From: CAMFLJ01 sp965279255
Lineage (GTDB): Bacteria > Actinomycetota > Acidimicrobiia > Acidimicrobiales > Acidimicrobilacustridaceae
NCBI GenBank assembly: GCA_965279255.1
Contig: OZ257146.1
Coordinates: 2,294,001-2,358,000 of the forward strand
Reading direction: 5' to 3'
Length of the DNA: 64,000 nt
Position 1 is the first letter of the stretch. Each line of letters starts with the position of its first letter. The notes under the pieces are model-generated. The model was not told the origin of the DNA, did not search any database, and was given only the letters and a program-made list of their open reading frames with translations. Of this stretch, positions 36,292 through 46,464 are shown piece after piece. A program made the position numbers and the translations under genes.

Positions 36292-37701
36292 ATGGCCCCC
36301 TTCCCCTCCCCCACCCCCGCTCCGGAGCCCGGCTCCCTCGGCACCGGGCGCGCGCTGCGGCTGCGGGCCAAGGTGCCGGGCATCGTCCACGCGTCGATCG
36401 ACACGCTCGACACCGTGCACGGCCCCCGGTCGATCGTGCTGGTCAGGGTGGGCAACACCGCCGAGGTCGGGGCCCTGTCGCCCCGCGACGGCGAGACCAT
36501 CGCCGAGGCCGCCCGCGCCGCGCTCGACGAGCGCCTGCCCGTGGTCGTCGAGCTGTCGTCGAGCGGCGCCGACATCCGTGAGGGCCTCGCGGCCCTGCAC
36601 GGCTGGGGCCAGGCCGCCAAGGCGCTCACCGCCTGCTCCGGCGTGGTGCCCACCGTGTTCGCCGTCGACGGGCCGGCCGTCTCGGGCCCGGCCCTGCTCC
36701 TCGGCATCGCCGACCACGTGGTGATGACCAGGGAGTCCTACGCCTTCGTGAGCGGCCCCCACATGGTGCGCGAGTTCACGGGCGTCCCGATCGAGAAGAA
36801 CGAGCTGGGTGGGTCGGGCAGCCACGCCCGCAACACCGGCGTCGCCGGCCTCGTCGTCGACGACATCGACGGCGCCCGCGCCGCGGTGGCCGCGCTGTTC
36901 GACTTCCTGCCGTCGCACAACGACGAGCTCCCGCCCCGCATCCCCACCGACGACCCCGCCGACCGGCCCACCCCGGAGGCGGGAGCGATCATCCCGCCCA
37001 CCCCCACGGGCAGCTACGACGTGCGCAACGTGATCCGGGCCGTCGCCGACGAGGGCGAGATGCTGGAGCTCAAGGCGACCTGGGCGCCGAACCTGGTCAC
37101 CGCCTTCGGTTCCATCGGCGGCCGCCCCGTGGGCTTCGTCGCCAACCAGCCGTGCGCGCTCGCCGGCACCCTCGACATCCCGGCCTCCCAGAAGGGCGCC
37201 CGCTTCGTGGCCTTCTGCGACGCCTTCAACATCCCGCTCGTCACCCTCGTCGACACGCCGGGCTTCTACCCGGGCAAGGACCTCGAGTGGCGGGGCATGA
37301 TCCGCCACGGCGCCCAGATGGCCTTCGCCTACGCCCGGGCGACGGTGCCGCGGGTGAACGTCACGCTGCGCAAGAGCTACGGCGGCGCCTACATCGTCAT
37401 GGACTCCAAGCGCATGGGCAATGACCTGGCGATGGCGTGGCCCTCGGCCGAGATCGCCGTGATGGGCGCCAAGGGCGCGGTCGAGATCCTCCACCGGGGG
37501 ATCACGCCCGACGTGCGGGGCGAGCTCGAGCGGGCCTACGAGGCCCGGCTGCTCAACCCGTACATCGCCGCCGAGCGGGGCTTCATCGACGCGGTGATCG
37601 ACCCGGCCGACACCCGGCGGGAGCTGGCCGCCGCCCTCGACGTGCTCGAGGACAAGCGAGAGCGCATCCAGCCCCGCGGCCACGACAACACGCCCCTGTA
37701 G
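36292..37701 (+). CDS. Acyl-CoA carboxylase carboxyltransferase (beta) subunit
   Basis: 469 residues, crotonase-like carboxyltransferase. The C-terminal half is typical of PccB/AccD: SIGGRPVGFVANQP, GARFVAFCDAFNIPLVTLVDTPGFYPGKDLEWRGMIRHGAQ, RKSYGGAYIVMDSKRMGNDLAMAWPSAEIAVMGAKGAVEIL. The N-terminal half is shorter and more divergent than in 510-540-residue homologues but keeps SGPALLLGIADHVVM and GGSGSHARNTGVAGLV. It transfers CO2 from biotin to an acyl-CoA to make malonyl- or methylmalonyl-CoA. No biotin carboxylase/carrier gene is nearby, so the alpha subunit is supplied from elsewhere. Substrate not determined. Confidence 0.88.
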   Translation: MAPFPSPTPAPEPGSLGTGRALRLRAKVPGIVHASIDTLDTVHGPRSIVLVRVGNTAEVGALSPRDGETIAEAARAALDERLPVVVELSSSGADIREGLAALHGWGQAAKALTACSGVVPTVFAVDGPAVSGPALLLGIADHVVMTRESYAFVSGPHMVREFTGVPIEKNELGGSGSHARNTGVAGLVVDDIDGARAAVAALFDFLPSHNDELPPRIPTDDPADRPTPEAGAIIPPTPTGSYDVRNVIRAVADEGEMLELKATWAPNLVTAFGSIGGRPVGFVANQPCALAGTLDIPASQKGARFVAFCDAFNIPLVTLVDTPGFYPGKDLEWRGMIRHGAQMAFAYARATVPRVNVTLRKSYGGAYIVMDSKRMGNDLAMAWPSAEIAVMGAKGAVEILHRGITPDVRGELERAYEARLLNPYIAAERGFIDAVIDPADTRRELAAALDVLEDKRERIQPRGHDNTPL

Positions 37702-37755
37702 CCCTACGCTCCCTGGCGGCCGAGGCGATCGGCGTGGGGCAGGAACGGGGGGACC

Positions 37756-38634
37756 ATGGCTGAGCTCGAGATCCGACCGGTGACCGGCGCGTTGGGGGCC
37801 GAGGTGCGCGGTGTCGACCTGCGCACCGTCGACGATGCCGGGTTCGAGCAGGTTCGGGCCCTGCTCCACGAGCACGAGGTGCTGTTCTTCCCCGGCGCCG
37901 ACCTGAGCGAGGACGAGCACATGGCGGTCGGCCGCCGCTTCGGCGAGGTCGCCGTGTTCCCGGTGGCCCGCCTCTACGGCGCCACCGAGCCCCGCTTCCA
38001 GGTCATCACCGACGGCCCCGAGAGCCGGCCCACCGCCGACCAGTGGCACACCGACGTCACGTGGATCACCGAGCCGCCCGACTACGCGCTGCTGGCCGCC
38101 ACCGTCGTGCCCGAGCGCGGTGGCGACACGCTGTGGGCGTCGATGACCGCGGCCTACGAGGGCCTCTCGCCGACGATGCAGGAGATCGTGGCCGGGCTCG
38201 AGGTCGTGCACGACAACACCGCCTTCATCGAGGCCGCTCGGGAGAAGATGCCCGACCCGAACGCCGGGGAGCTGCTCGAACGGCTCCGGGCCGAGTACCC
38301 GCCCGTGATCCACCCGCTGGTGCGCACCCATCCCGACACCGGCCGGCGGGCCCTGTTCCTGGGTGGCGACTTCATGCGGCGCATCGTCGGGCTCCACCCC
38401 GACGAGAGCCGGGCGCTCCTCGACCTGCTGACCCGCCACATCGACGACGCCCGCTACCAGTGCCGCTGGCGCTGGACCCCTGGCGATCTCGCCATCTGGG
38501 ACGAACGGTCGACCAACCACCGCAGCGCCGCCGACCACTTCCCCCAGGCCCGGTCGATCCGGCGCATCGAGATCCGAGGCTCACGGCCCGTGTTCGATCC
38601 CGACCGGATCCCAGCGGTACCGACCGCTGTCTAG
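37756..38634 (+). CDS. TauD/TfdA-family Fe(II)/2-oxoglutarate dioxygenase
   Basis: 292 residues with the 2-His-1-carboxylate iron site: His98 and Asp100 in WHTDVTW, and distal His255 in TNHRSAAD, followed by RSIRRIEIRG for the 2-oxoglutarate-binding Arg. GALGAEVRGVDLRTV is the usual family start. Members hydroxylate taurine, alkyl sulfates, 2,4-D or related compounds. No sulfonate-uptake genes are near, so the substrate is open. It stands alone between the carboxylase and citrate synthase genes, 54 and 90 bp from them. Confidence 0.88.
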   Translation: MAELEIRPVTGALGAEVRGVDLRTVDDAGFEQVRALLHEHEVLFFPGADLSEDEHMAVGRRFGEVAVFPVARLYGATEPRFQVITDGPESRPTADQWHTDVTWITEPPDYALLAATVVPERGGDTLWASMTAAYEGLSPTMQEIVAGLEVVHDNTAFIEAAREKMPDPNAGELLERLRAEYPPVIHPLVRTHPDTGRRALFLGGDFMRRIVGLHPDESRALLDLLTRHIDDARYQCRWRWTPGDLAIWDERSTNHRSAADHFPQARSIRRIEIRGSRPVFDPDRIPAVPTAV

Positions 38635-38724
38635 GGCCACTAGGCTCCATCTTCGCGGTGACCCCCGTCGAGCGTCACCGAGATCTGGTCTGAAGTCCCC
38701 CCACGAGAGACCTTTGGAGCGTCA

Positions 38725-39993
<1,269 letters not shown>

Positions 39994-39999
39994 CCCCTC

Positions 40000-40878
40000 A
40001 TGGGTCTCCCCATCGCCCAGGTCGACGCCTTCACCGACCGTCCGTTCGCGGGGAACCCCGCCGCCATCTGCCTGCTCGACGGCCCCGCCGACGAGCAGTG
40101 GATGCAGGCCGTCGCGGCCGAGATGAACCAGCCGGAGACGGCGTTCCTCGAGCCGATCATCGACCTCGAGGACGGCGACGGTGGCACCCACGGCCCGGCG
40201 TGGCGGCTGCGCTGGTTCACGCCGGTGTGCGAGGTCGAGCTGTGCGGCCACGCCACGCTGGCGGCGGCGCACCACCTGCTCGTCGACCTCGGGGTGGAGG
40301 CGTGCATGCTGCGCTTCGTCACCCTGTCGGGCACCCTGACCGCCCGGGCGATGGGTGACGGCTGGATCCAGCTGGACTTCCCCGTCGACGTGCCGGTCGA
40401 GGCCGAGGCACCGGCAGGGCTGCTCGAGGCCCTCGGCATCGACAACGCCCTCACCATCGCCCGCGGCCGGTCGGACTGGCTGATCGAGGTCCCCTCGGCC
40501 GACGACGTGCGGGCCCTGCAGCCCGACATCGCGGCGCTGGGCGCCCTCGGCGAGGTCGGCCGCGGCGTGATCGTCACCGCCGTCGGCGACGGGCTCCACG
40601 ACGTGGTGTCACGCTTCTTCGCCCCCGCCGCGGGCATCCCCGAGGACCCGGTCACCGGCTCGGCCCACACCACCCTCGCCCCGTTCTGGGCCGAGCGGCT
40701 CTCGACGCCCGACTTCCTCGCCCACCAGGCCTCGGCCCGGGGCGGCGTGATCAAGGTGTCGCTGCGCGACGACCGGGTCCTGCTCGGCGGCCAGGCCGTC
40801 ACCGTCTTCCGCGGCTCGTTCGAGGACGACCTGCTGCAGGCCCTCTGCAGTCGCCGCGCCGTCGACGTCCCCGCCTGA
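40000..40878 (+). CDS. PhzF-family isomerase/epimerase-like protein
   Basis: 292 residues with two similar halves, as in the diaminopimelate-epimerase fold. Family markers: MGLPIAQVDAFTDRPFAGNPAAICLL, MNQPETAFLEP (the general acid/base Glu), RLRWFTPVCEVELCGHATLAAAH, and GIPEDPVTGSAHTTLAPFW near the C-terminus. PhzF isomerises a phenazine precursor, but most family members, including this isolated one, have unknown substrates; no phenazine genes are nearby. ATG 40000 lies 6 bp after the citrate synthase stop. Confidence 0.9.
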   Translation: MGLPIAQVDAFTDRPFAGNPAAICLLDGPADEQWMQAVAAEMNQPETAFLEPIIDLEDGDGGTHGPAWRLRWFTPVCEVELCGHATLAAAHHLLVDLGVEACMLRFVTLSGTLTARAMGDGWIQLDFPVDVPVEAEAPAGLLEALGIDNALTIARGRSDWLIEVPSADDVRALQPDIAALGALGEVGRGVIVTAVGDGLHDVVSRFFAPAAGIPEDPVTGSAHTTLAPFWAERLSTPDFLAHQASARGGVIKVSLRDDRVLLGGQAVTVFRGSFEDDLLQALCSRRAVDVPA

Positions 40879-40958
40879 CGCCGGAGCATCCTCCGCTCGC
40901 GGAGCCAGGGCCGGCGACACCGCCCGAGCCGCTCAGCGCATCCGGCATCCGTCGTCTG

Positions 40959-41049
40959 GTTCCAGCTCTCAGCGACGTCGCTCGCCACCACGGCGTTCCG
41001 TCGACGAACGCCGAGTGTGCACGGGAGCGACGTCGCTGAGACGTGGAAC
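40959..41049. repeat. 91-bp nested palindrome
   Basis: Outer arms GTTCCA/TGGAAC (40959-40964, 41044-41049), a 3x3 internal loop, a 16-bp perfect stem (40968-40983 with 41025-41040), an asymmetric loop (7 and 11 nt), and an inner hairpin CGGCGTTC/GAACGCCG (40991-40998, 41006-41013) around GTCGAC. Each 16-bp arm also contains the self-palindrome AGCGACGTCGCT. It lies in the 254-bp space between the convergent PhzF and GyrA-fragment genes, where it could terminate both, but it is far more elaborate than the other terminators here. Confidence 0.95.
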
Positions 41050-41094
41050 GAAACGGTGATCGGAGCGGACCGACGCCGGCGCGGTCAGCCTTCG

Positions 41095-41142
41095 GCGAGG
41101 TCATCCCTCTGCGAGGTCATCCCTCTGCGAGGTCATCCCTCT
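41095..41142. repeat. Three tandem copies of a 16-bp unit
   Basis: GCGAGGTCATCCCTCT at 41095-41110, 41111-41126 and 41127-41142, perfect and head to tail. The last copy covers the stop codon and final codons of the GyrA-fragment gene; on the coding strand each unit spells Ala-Glu-Gly-stop. The unit length is not a multiple of three, but the stop is in the first unit read, so copy-number change should leave the protein intact. Confidence 0.95.
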
Positions 41143-41438
41143 GCAAGGAAGCGCTCGAGCTCGGCCTTCTCGTCGGCCAGCTGACGGCGGCGCTCCTCGG
41201 TGCGGGCCCAGAGCTGCATGTCGAGGACGTGCGCCGCCTGCATCTCGTCGAACGAGAACGGCGGCTCCGTCAACCGGCGCTGAGCCTCCGCGCGGTCGGT
41301 GCAGCGCTCGACCGCCTCCACCAGGGGCCATCCGAGGTCGATGGCCCTCATCATGGCGTCGAGGACCGGGATCCGATGCCCGGCCACCGATCGTCGATGC
41401 TCCAGGAGCACCTCTGCGCTGGGTTCCTCGTCCACCAT
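41133..41438 (-). CDS. Stand-alone protein resembling the DNA gyrase A C-gate coiled-coil region
   Basis: About 101 residues. Residues ~20-100 line up by eye with the GyrA/ParC segment that forms the C-gate coiled coil: RIPVLDAMMRAIDLGWPLVEAV fits AHILEGLxxALDxxDxVIxLI, and RRLTEPPFSFDEMQAAHVLDMQL fits LxxxFxLxxxQAQAILDMxL, then a charged helix to the stop. No tyrosine active site, winged helix or beta-pinwheel is present, so it cannot cut DNA. It could bind GyrA or a related type II topoisomerase, or merely be a fold relative. ATG 41438 has GAGGAGG one nt before it; GTG 41435 has better spacing. The frame is open to 41489. Confidence 0.7.
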   Translation of the reverse strand: MVDEEPSAEVLLEHRRSVAGHRIPVLDAMMRAIDLGWPLVEAVERCTDRAEAQRRLTEPPFSFDEMQAAHVLDMQLWARTEERRRQLADEKAELERFLAEG

Positions 41439-41508
41439 GCCTCCTCGGTCCGCCGCGTCATCCTGGCTCGCCGCCACACGGTCGCACAACGACCTCGAAC
41501 CCGGACGC

Positions 41509-41546
41509 GGGACGACCGCCCCCGGGAGTGGGAGGGCGGTCGTCCC
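41509..41546 (-). terminator. 13-bp stem hairpin after the secreted-protein gene
   Basis: GGGACGACCGCCC (41509-41521) pairs with GGGCGGTCGTCCC (41534-41546), loop 12 nt, 36 bp past the stop of the minus-strand secreted protein at 41582. No T-tract. Confidence 0.8.
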
Positions 41547-41581
41547 CGAGATGGGTGCAGTCGGACGGATCCGGATCCGGA

Positions 41582-42628
41582 CTACAGGCCCACCCCGATC
41601 TGGACACCGATGCCGAGGTCGACCCCATCAGAGGGCGGGACCGGCAGCGGGACGGGCAGCGTGGGCAGCCCACCACCGCTCGGCGGGACCGGCAGAGCGG
41701 GGATGCCACCGCCGGTGGGCGGGACCGGCACGGGGACCGGAAGGGCGGGCAGCCCACCGCCGGCGGGCGGGACCGGCAGGGCCGGCAGGGCGTCAGCCGA
41801 GGGCGGGATCGTCACCGGGCACGGGACGGCGCCCGCCGGGATGGGCAGCGGCGAGGTGACGGTCACGCAGACCGAGGCGCCCGGTGCGGCGGGGGTCGCC
41901 GGCAGGGTGGTGGTCGTCGTGCCGTCGCCGGGGGCGGTCGTGGTCGTGGTCGACCCGTCTCCGCCGCCGGGGGCCGTCGTCGAGGTCGAACCGGGAGCGG
42001 TCGTCGTCGATCCGCCGGCACCGGAGATCGCCGTCGTGTTGAGGTTGGCGGACGGGTCCTTCGGGGCACACACCGCCTGGCCGTAGTTCGTGTCCGTCAC
42101 GAGGCTCGACCAGACCTTCCACTCGATGGTGTCGCCCTCGGGCGTGCCGGCGATGGTCTGGTGCACCACCACCCGGGGGAACTGCAGGGCGCTCGAGGTC
42201 TGGGGCCCGGTGAAGGTGACGACGAGGTTCGTGCCCTCGACCGAGTAGGCGCCGGTCATGTTGCCGCCCTCGAAGGTGACCGAGTCCGTCGAGGCGACCT
42301 GCGCCGGGATGGGGGTCGTGACCACGACCTTGTCGACGGTGACCTCCACCGGGAGCTTGCCGAGGCCCTGGTCGATGTTCAGCGTCTCCGCCCCGCCGGG
42401 GGCGACGGGGTCGACGACGTCGTCGACGGTCATGGGCACGGTGACGTCGACCGCCGATCCGCCCAACGTGCACGTGGCCGCCACGTCGGTGCTGACCGGG
42501 TCGGCCCCGGCGCCGCTCTGGATCCAGGCCATGCCGCCGGCGGCGACCAACAGCGTGGCGCCTGATGCGGCGAGGAGCGGTCGGGGCAGCCGTCGTCGGG
42601 CCTGCGGGGTGGTGCCGGTACGAGTCAC
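41582..42628 (-). CDS. Secreted protein with Thr/Gly linker and proline-rich tail
   Basis: 348 residues. A Sec-type signal peptide (basic RTGTTPQARRRLPRP, hydrophobic LLAASGATLLVAAGGMAW) precedes a ~165-residue domain with two cysteines (ATCTLGG near residue 50, AVCAPKD near 195), a Ser/Thr/Gly linker (about 205-250), a short CVTVTSPLPIPAGAVPCPVTI block with two more cysteines, and a C-terminal repeat of PxLPVPP-GGG units. The domain is beta-rich and resembles secreted actinobacterial DUF6801-like proteins, but I would not name it. GTG 42628 is preceded by AGGAGG. It is divergent from another secreted low-complexity protein linked to a two-component system. Confidence 0.75.
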   Translation of the reverse strand: MTRTGTTPQARRRLPRPLLAASGATLLVAAGGMAWIQSGAGADPVSTDVAATCTLGGSAVDVTVPMTVDDVVDPVAPGGAETLNIDQGLGKLPVEVTVDKVVVTTPIPAQVASTDSVTFEGGNMTGAYSVEGTNLVVTFTGPQTSSALQFPRVVVHQTIAGTPEGDTIEWKVWSSLVTDTNYGQAVCAPKDPSANLNTTAISGAGGSTTTAPGSTSTTAPGGGDGSTTTTTAPGDGTTTTTLPATPAAPGASVCVTVTSPLPIPAGAVPCPVTIPPSADALPALPVPPAGGGLPALPVPVPVPPTGGGIPALPVPPSGGGLPTLPVPLPVPPSDGVDLGIGVQIGVGL

Positions 42629-42696
42629 TGGGCCTCCTGGTGTGGGTGAACAGGGGCATCCTCGGCGCCGGCGATGACGTGGACATGAGGCCTCGG

Positions 42697-42710
42697 TGAG
42701 AAAGCTCTCA
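42697..42710. promoter_or_regulatory. TGAGA-aagc-TCTCA inverted repeat in the divergent spacer
   Basis: 5-bp arms in the 176-bp region between the two divergent secreted-protein genes, 69 bp upstream of the minus-strand start. It could be a regulator site serving both directions, possibly for the response regulator encoded downstream. Weak call. Confidence 0.3.
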
Positions 42711-42804
42711 TCCGGGATCCGGCGCCGGAGGGCCACCCGCAAGCGCTCGGCGCCACGCCGCTACCCTCCCGACGACGGGGCAGGACCATGCGGAGGGGAC
42801 GGGG

Positions 42805-43353
42805 ATGGCACGACCGGGCACGGTGGGGCGTTGGCTCGCCGCGATCGGCGCGCTCGGGCTGGCGGCGGTGCTGGCCACCGCGGCGATCGCCCACCACGGA
42901 AGCGGGCGCCCTGCGCCCATCGTGGTGGCTGCGGGGGCCAGCGCCGACGACGACGGCACCGGGTTCCACGAGGTCGACCCGACCCGCGTGCTGACGGTCG
43001 GCGACGGGAGCGCGGGCTCGACGACCGACGGCCTCGGCCCGACCGGGGTCGACGGGACGACCACCGGGACGACGGGTGGCCAGGCCGACGGCGGCCAGGG
43101 CACCGCCTCCGACCCGGCGGGCACCACCCTCCCGTCGCTGCCGACCACCCCGACACTCCCGACGGTGCCCTCCCTCCCGCTCCCGCCGGCGCCGACAGTG
43201 CCTCCCCTCCCGCCGGTGACCACGCCGACCCTGCCACTCGTCGATCCGCTCGACGACCTCCTCGACTCGCTCCGCGGCCTGCCCACCACGACCCTCCCGC
43301 CGCTCGGTCTCCCCCTGTCGTCACCGTCGCCGATGTCGGTCCCCGGGCCCTGA
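42805..43353 (+). CDS. Secreted Thr/Pro-rich low-complexity protein, first gene of the two-component operon
   Basis: 182 residues. Signal peptide (RWLAAIGALGLAAVLATAAIAHH), then no globular domain: a Gly/Thr/Asp segment (about 60-105) followed by Pro/Leu/Thr runs such as LPTTPTLPTVPSLPLPPAP. The composition is similar to the tail of the divergent secreted protein. It ends 2 bp before the histidine kinase gene, so the three genes are almost surely co-transcribed. It may be a surface or sensing accessory of that kinase (inference). Confidence 0.7.
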   Translation: MARPGTVGRWLAAIGALGLAAVLATAAIAHHGSGRPAPIVVAAGASADDDGTGFHEVDPTRVLTVGDGSAGSTTDGLGPTGVDGTTTGTTGGQADGGQGTASDPAGTTLPSLPTTPTLPTVPSLPLPPAPTVPPLPPVTTPTLPLVDPLDDLLDSLRGLPTTTLPPLGLPLSSPSPMSVPGP

Positions 43354-43355
43354 GC

Positions 43356-44776
43356 GTGACCCGCGCCCGTCGTCGGCTGGGCATCCGGGCGAGGGTGGTC
43401 GCCTCGTTCCTGGTGCTGCTCGTCACGGCCGAGCTCGTGTCGATCCTGGTGCTCCACCAGGTGGGCACCAGCCGGATCGACGACCAGGCCGACCGCGACC
43501 TCGTCGTCGCGGTCGACGACCTCAGGGCCCGGCTCGACGCCCTGCCCGTCGCCGTCGGCACGCCCGGTGGGCCAACCCTCGCCACCGTCTTCGACGACTA
43601 CCTGGGCGCCCGACCGGGTCGCGGCGACGCCGCCTACCTGGCGTTCGTGGGCGGGCGGCCGTACGCCGCGTCGAGTGGGGCACCCACGGCCCTCGCCGAG
43701 CTCCCCGTGGCCACCTGGTGGAGCGAGACGACCGAGACCACCACCGGACGCACCTCCACCCCGGCCGGGGACGTCCGCTGGCTCGCCGTTCCCGTCCTGG
43801 CCGACAGCCGGGTCATCGGCGTGCTGGTGGCGACCGAGTTCCTCGACCGGCAGCAGGACGCCCTCACCGGCACCATCACGACGGTGAGCGTGGTGACCGC
43901 GCTGGTGCTGCTCGGGGCCTGCCTCGTCGCGTGGGGTGTGGCCGGGCGGGCGCTGGCGCCGCTGCACCGGCTGGCCGGCACCGCCCGGTCGGTGAGCACC
44001 GGCCGGGACCTCTCCACCCGCGTGCCGGTCGACAGCACCGACGAGGTCGGGGTGGTGGCCGCCGCCCTCAACGAGATGCTCGACCGCCTCCAGTCGGCCT
44101 TCGACAGCCAGAAGCAGTTCCTCGACGATGCCGGCCACGAGCTGCGCACCCCGATCACCATCGTCCGCGGCCACCTCGAGCTGCTCGACGACGACCCCGA
44201 GCAGCGGGCCGCCGACATCGCTCTGGTGCTCGACGAGCTCGACCGGATGGACCGCCTCGTCCGCGACCTCCGGGTGATCGCCCGCTCGGGCCGCCCCGAC
44301 TTCCTCGAGTGGGAGGACCTCGACGTGGCCGAGCTGGTCGAGGGGGTCGGCCGCCGTGCCGCCGCCATGGCCGACCGCGACTGGCAGGTCGTCGCCCCCG
44401 AGGCCGTGGTGGTGAGAGGCGACCGGCACCGGCTCACCGAGGCCCTGCTCAACCTCGTCGACAACGCCATCGACGCCACCGGGCCCGGCGACGTCATCGA
44501 GATCGGCGCCGAGGTCGGCGCCACCGGCGGCACCGCCGCGCTCGAGCTGTGGGTGCGCGACGAGGGGCGCGGCCTCGACGCCGCGGAGGCGGCCGGCCTG
44601 TTCCAGCGGGGGGAGGTGGCGCCCCGCCAGCGCGGCCGGACCGGCGGCACCGGCCTCGGCCTGCCGATCGTCGCCGGCATCGCCGCGGCCCACGGCGGCA
44701 CGGTCGCGGCCGACGGCCACCTGGGCCAGGGCACCTGCGTGCGCATGCGGCTCCCGCTGGCCGTGGGGGCCCACTC

Positions 44777-44780
<4 letters not shown>
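43356..44780 (+). CDS. Sensor histidine kinase
   Basis: 474 residues. Membrane helices at about 13-35 and 178-200 flank an extracytoplasmic sensor domain of ~140 residues with no recognised fold. HAMP follows (LAPLHRLAGTARSVSTGRDLSTRV), then the dimerisation/phosphoacceptor domain with His261 in DDAGHELRTPITIVRGHLELL, and the ATPase domain: N box NLVDNAIDATG, G1 VRDEGRGLD, G2 TGGTGLGLPIVAGIAAAHGG. It autophosphorylates on His261 and passes phosphate to the regulator whose gene overlaps it (GTGA). GTG 43356 is the start; the stimulus is unknown. Confidence 0.93.
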
Positions 44781-45436
<656 letters not shown>

Positions 45437-45464
45437 GCTCCGAGCCCGGCCCCTGGCGGAGGGC

Positions 45465-46463
45465 TCAGGGCCGGACGTCGACGACGATCTTGCCGACGTT
45501 GGCGTTGGACTCCATGCGGTCGTGGGCGGCGGCGATGTCGTCGAGCCCGAACCGGGAGTCGATCACCGGGCGCACGAGCCCCGAGTCGAACAGCGGCAGC
45601 ACCTCGGCGGCGAAGCGGCGGGAGATGTCGATCTTCTCCTCGAGCGGCCGGGCCCGCAGCACGGTGCCCACGAGGGCGGCCCGCTTGGGCAGCAGGGCGC
45701 CGATGTTGACCTCGGTGCGGCCCCCGCCCATCACCCCGACCAGCACGATCGTGCCGCCCACCCGCACGGCGCTGATGTTGCGGTCGACGTAGTCGCCGCC
45801 GATCACGTCGAGCACCACGTCGACACCGGCCCCGCCGGTGAACGCACGGCACTCGGCCACGAAGTCCTGCGAGCCGTAGTCGACCACCACGTCGGCGCCG
45901 AGCGCCCGGCACGCTTCGACCTTGCCGGCGGAGGCGGTGACGACGATGCGGGCGCCCATCGCCTTGGCGATCTGGATCGATGCGGTGCCCACACCCGAGC
46001 CCCCGGCGTGCACCAGCGCCACCCGGCCGGCGGTGAGCCCGCCCTGCACGACCAGCGCGTCGTAGGCGGTGATCCACACCTCGGGGATGGCGGCGGCGTC
46101 GGCCACGGTGACGGTCGAGGGCACCCGCAGCACCTGGCGCTCGTGCACCACGAGGCGCTCGGCGTAGGCGCCGCCGTTGACGATGCCCATGACCTCGTCG
46201 CCGACGGCGAGCCCGGACACCCGCTCCCCCACGGCGGCGACCCGCCCGGAGAACTCCATGCCCGGGATCTCGGGCGCCGGCGGGACGAAGCCGGCCAGCG
46301 GCGGGCTCGGGTACAGGCCCCGACGTTGCAGCAGGTCGGCCCGGTTCAGCGCGGTGGCGACGACGTCGACCAGCACCTCCTCGGGGCCGGCCACGGGGTC
46401 GGGCACCTCGGTGACGGCCAGGACGTCGGTCTCCCCGTAGGACTCCAGCACCACAGCGCGCAT
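45465..46463 (-). CDS. NAD(P)H:quinone oxidoreductase, PIG3-type MDR protein
   Basis: 332 residues, zinc-free medium-chain reductase. MRAVVLESYGETDVLAVTEV and ALNRADLLQRRGLYPSPP are the PIG3/TP53I3-type start, and the NADPH-binding segment is VALVHAGGSGVGTASIQIAKAMGARIVVTA. No zinc ligands are present. It reduces quinones or enoyl-type substrates with NADPH. It lies 1 bp after the acyl-CoA synthetase stop, as the third gene of the Pat-like/acyl-CoA synthetase operon. Confidence 0.9.
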   Translation of the reverse strand: MRAVVLESYGETDVLAVTEVPDPVAGPEEVLVDVVATALNRADLLQRRGLYPSPPLAGFVPPAPEIPGMEFSGRVAAVGERVSGLAVGDEVMGIVNGGAYAERLVVHERQVLRVPSTVTVADAAAIPEVWITAYDALVVQGGLTAGRVALVHAGGSGVGTASIQIAKAMGARIVVTASAGKVEACRALGADVVVDYGSQDFVAECRAFTGGAGVDVVLDVIGGDYVDRNISAVRVGGTIVLVGVMGGGRTEVNIGALLPKRAALVGTVLRARPLEEKIDISRRFAAEVLPLFDSGLVRPVIDSRFGLDDIAAAHDRMESNANVGKIVVDVRP

Positions 46464-46464
46464 G

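Noticed and set aside
40000..40878. Phenazine biosynthesis, suggested by the PhzF-family gene.
   Set aside because: No other phz genes are present; PhzF relatives are common outside phenazine clusters.
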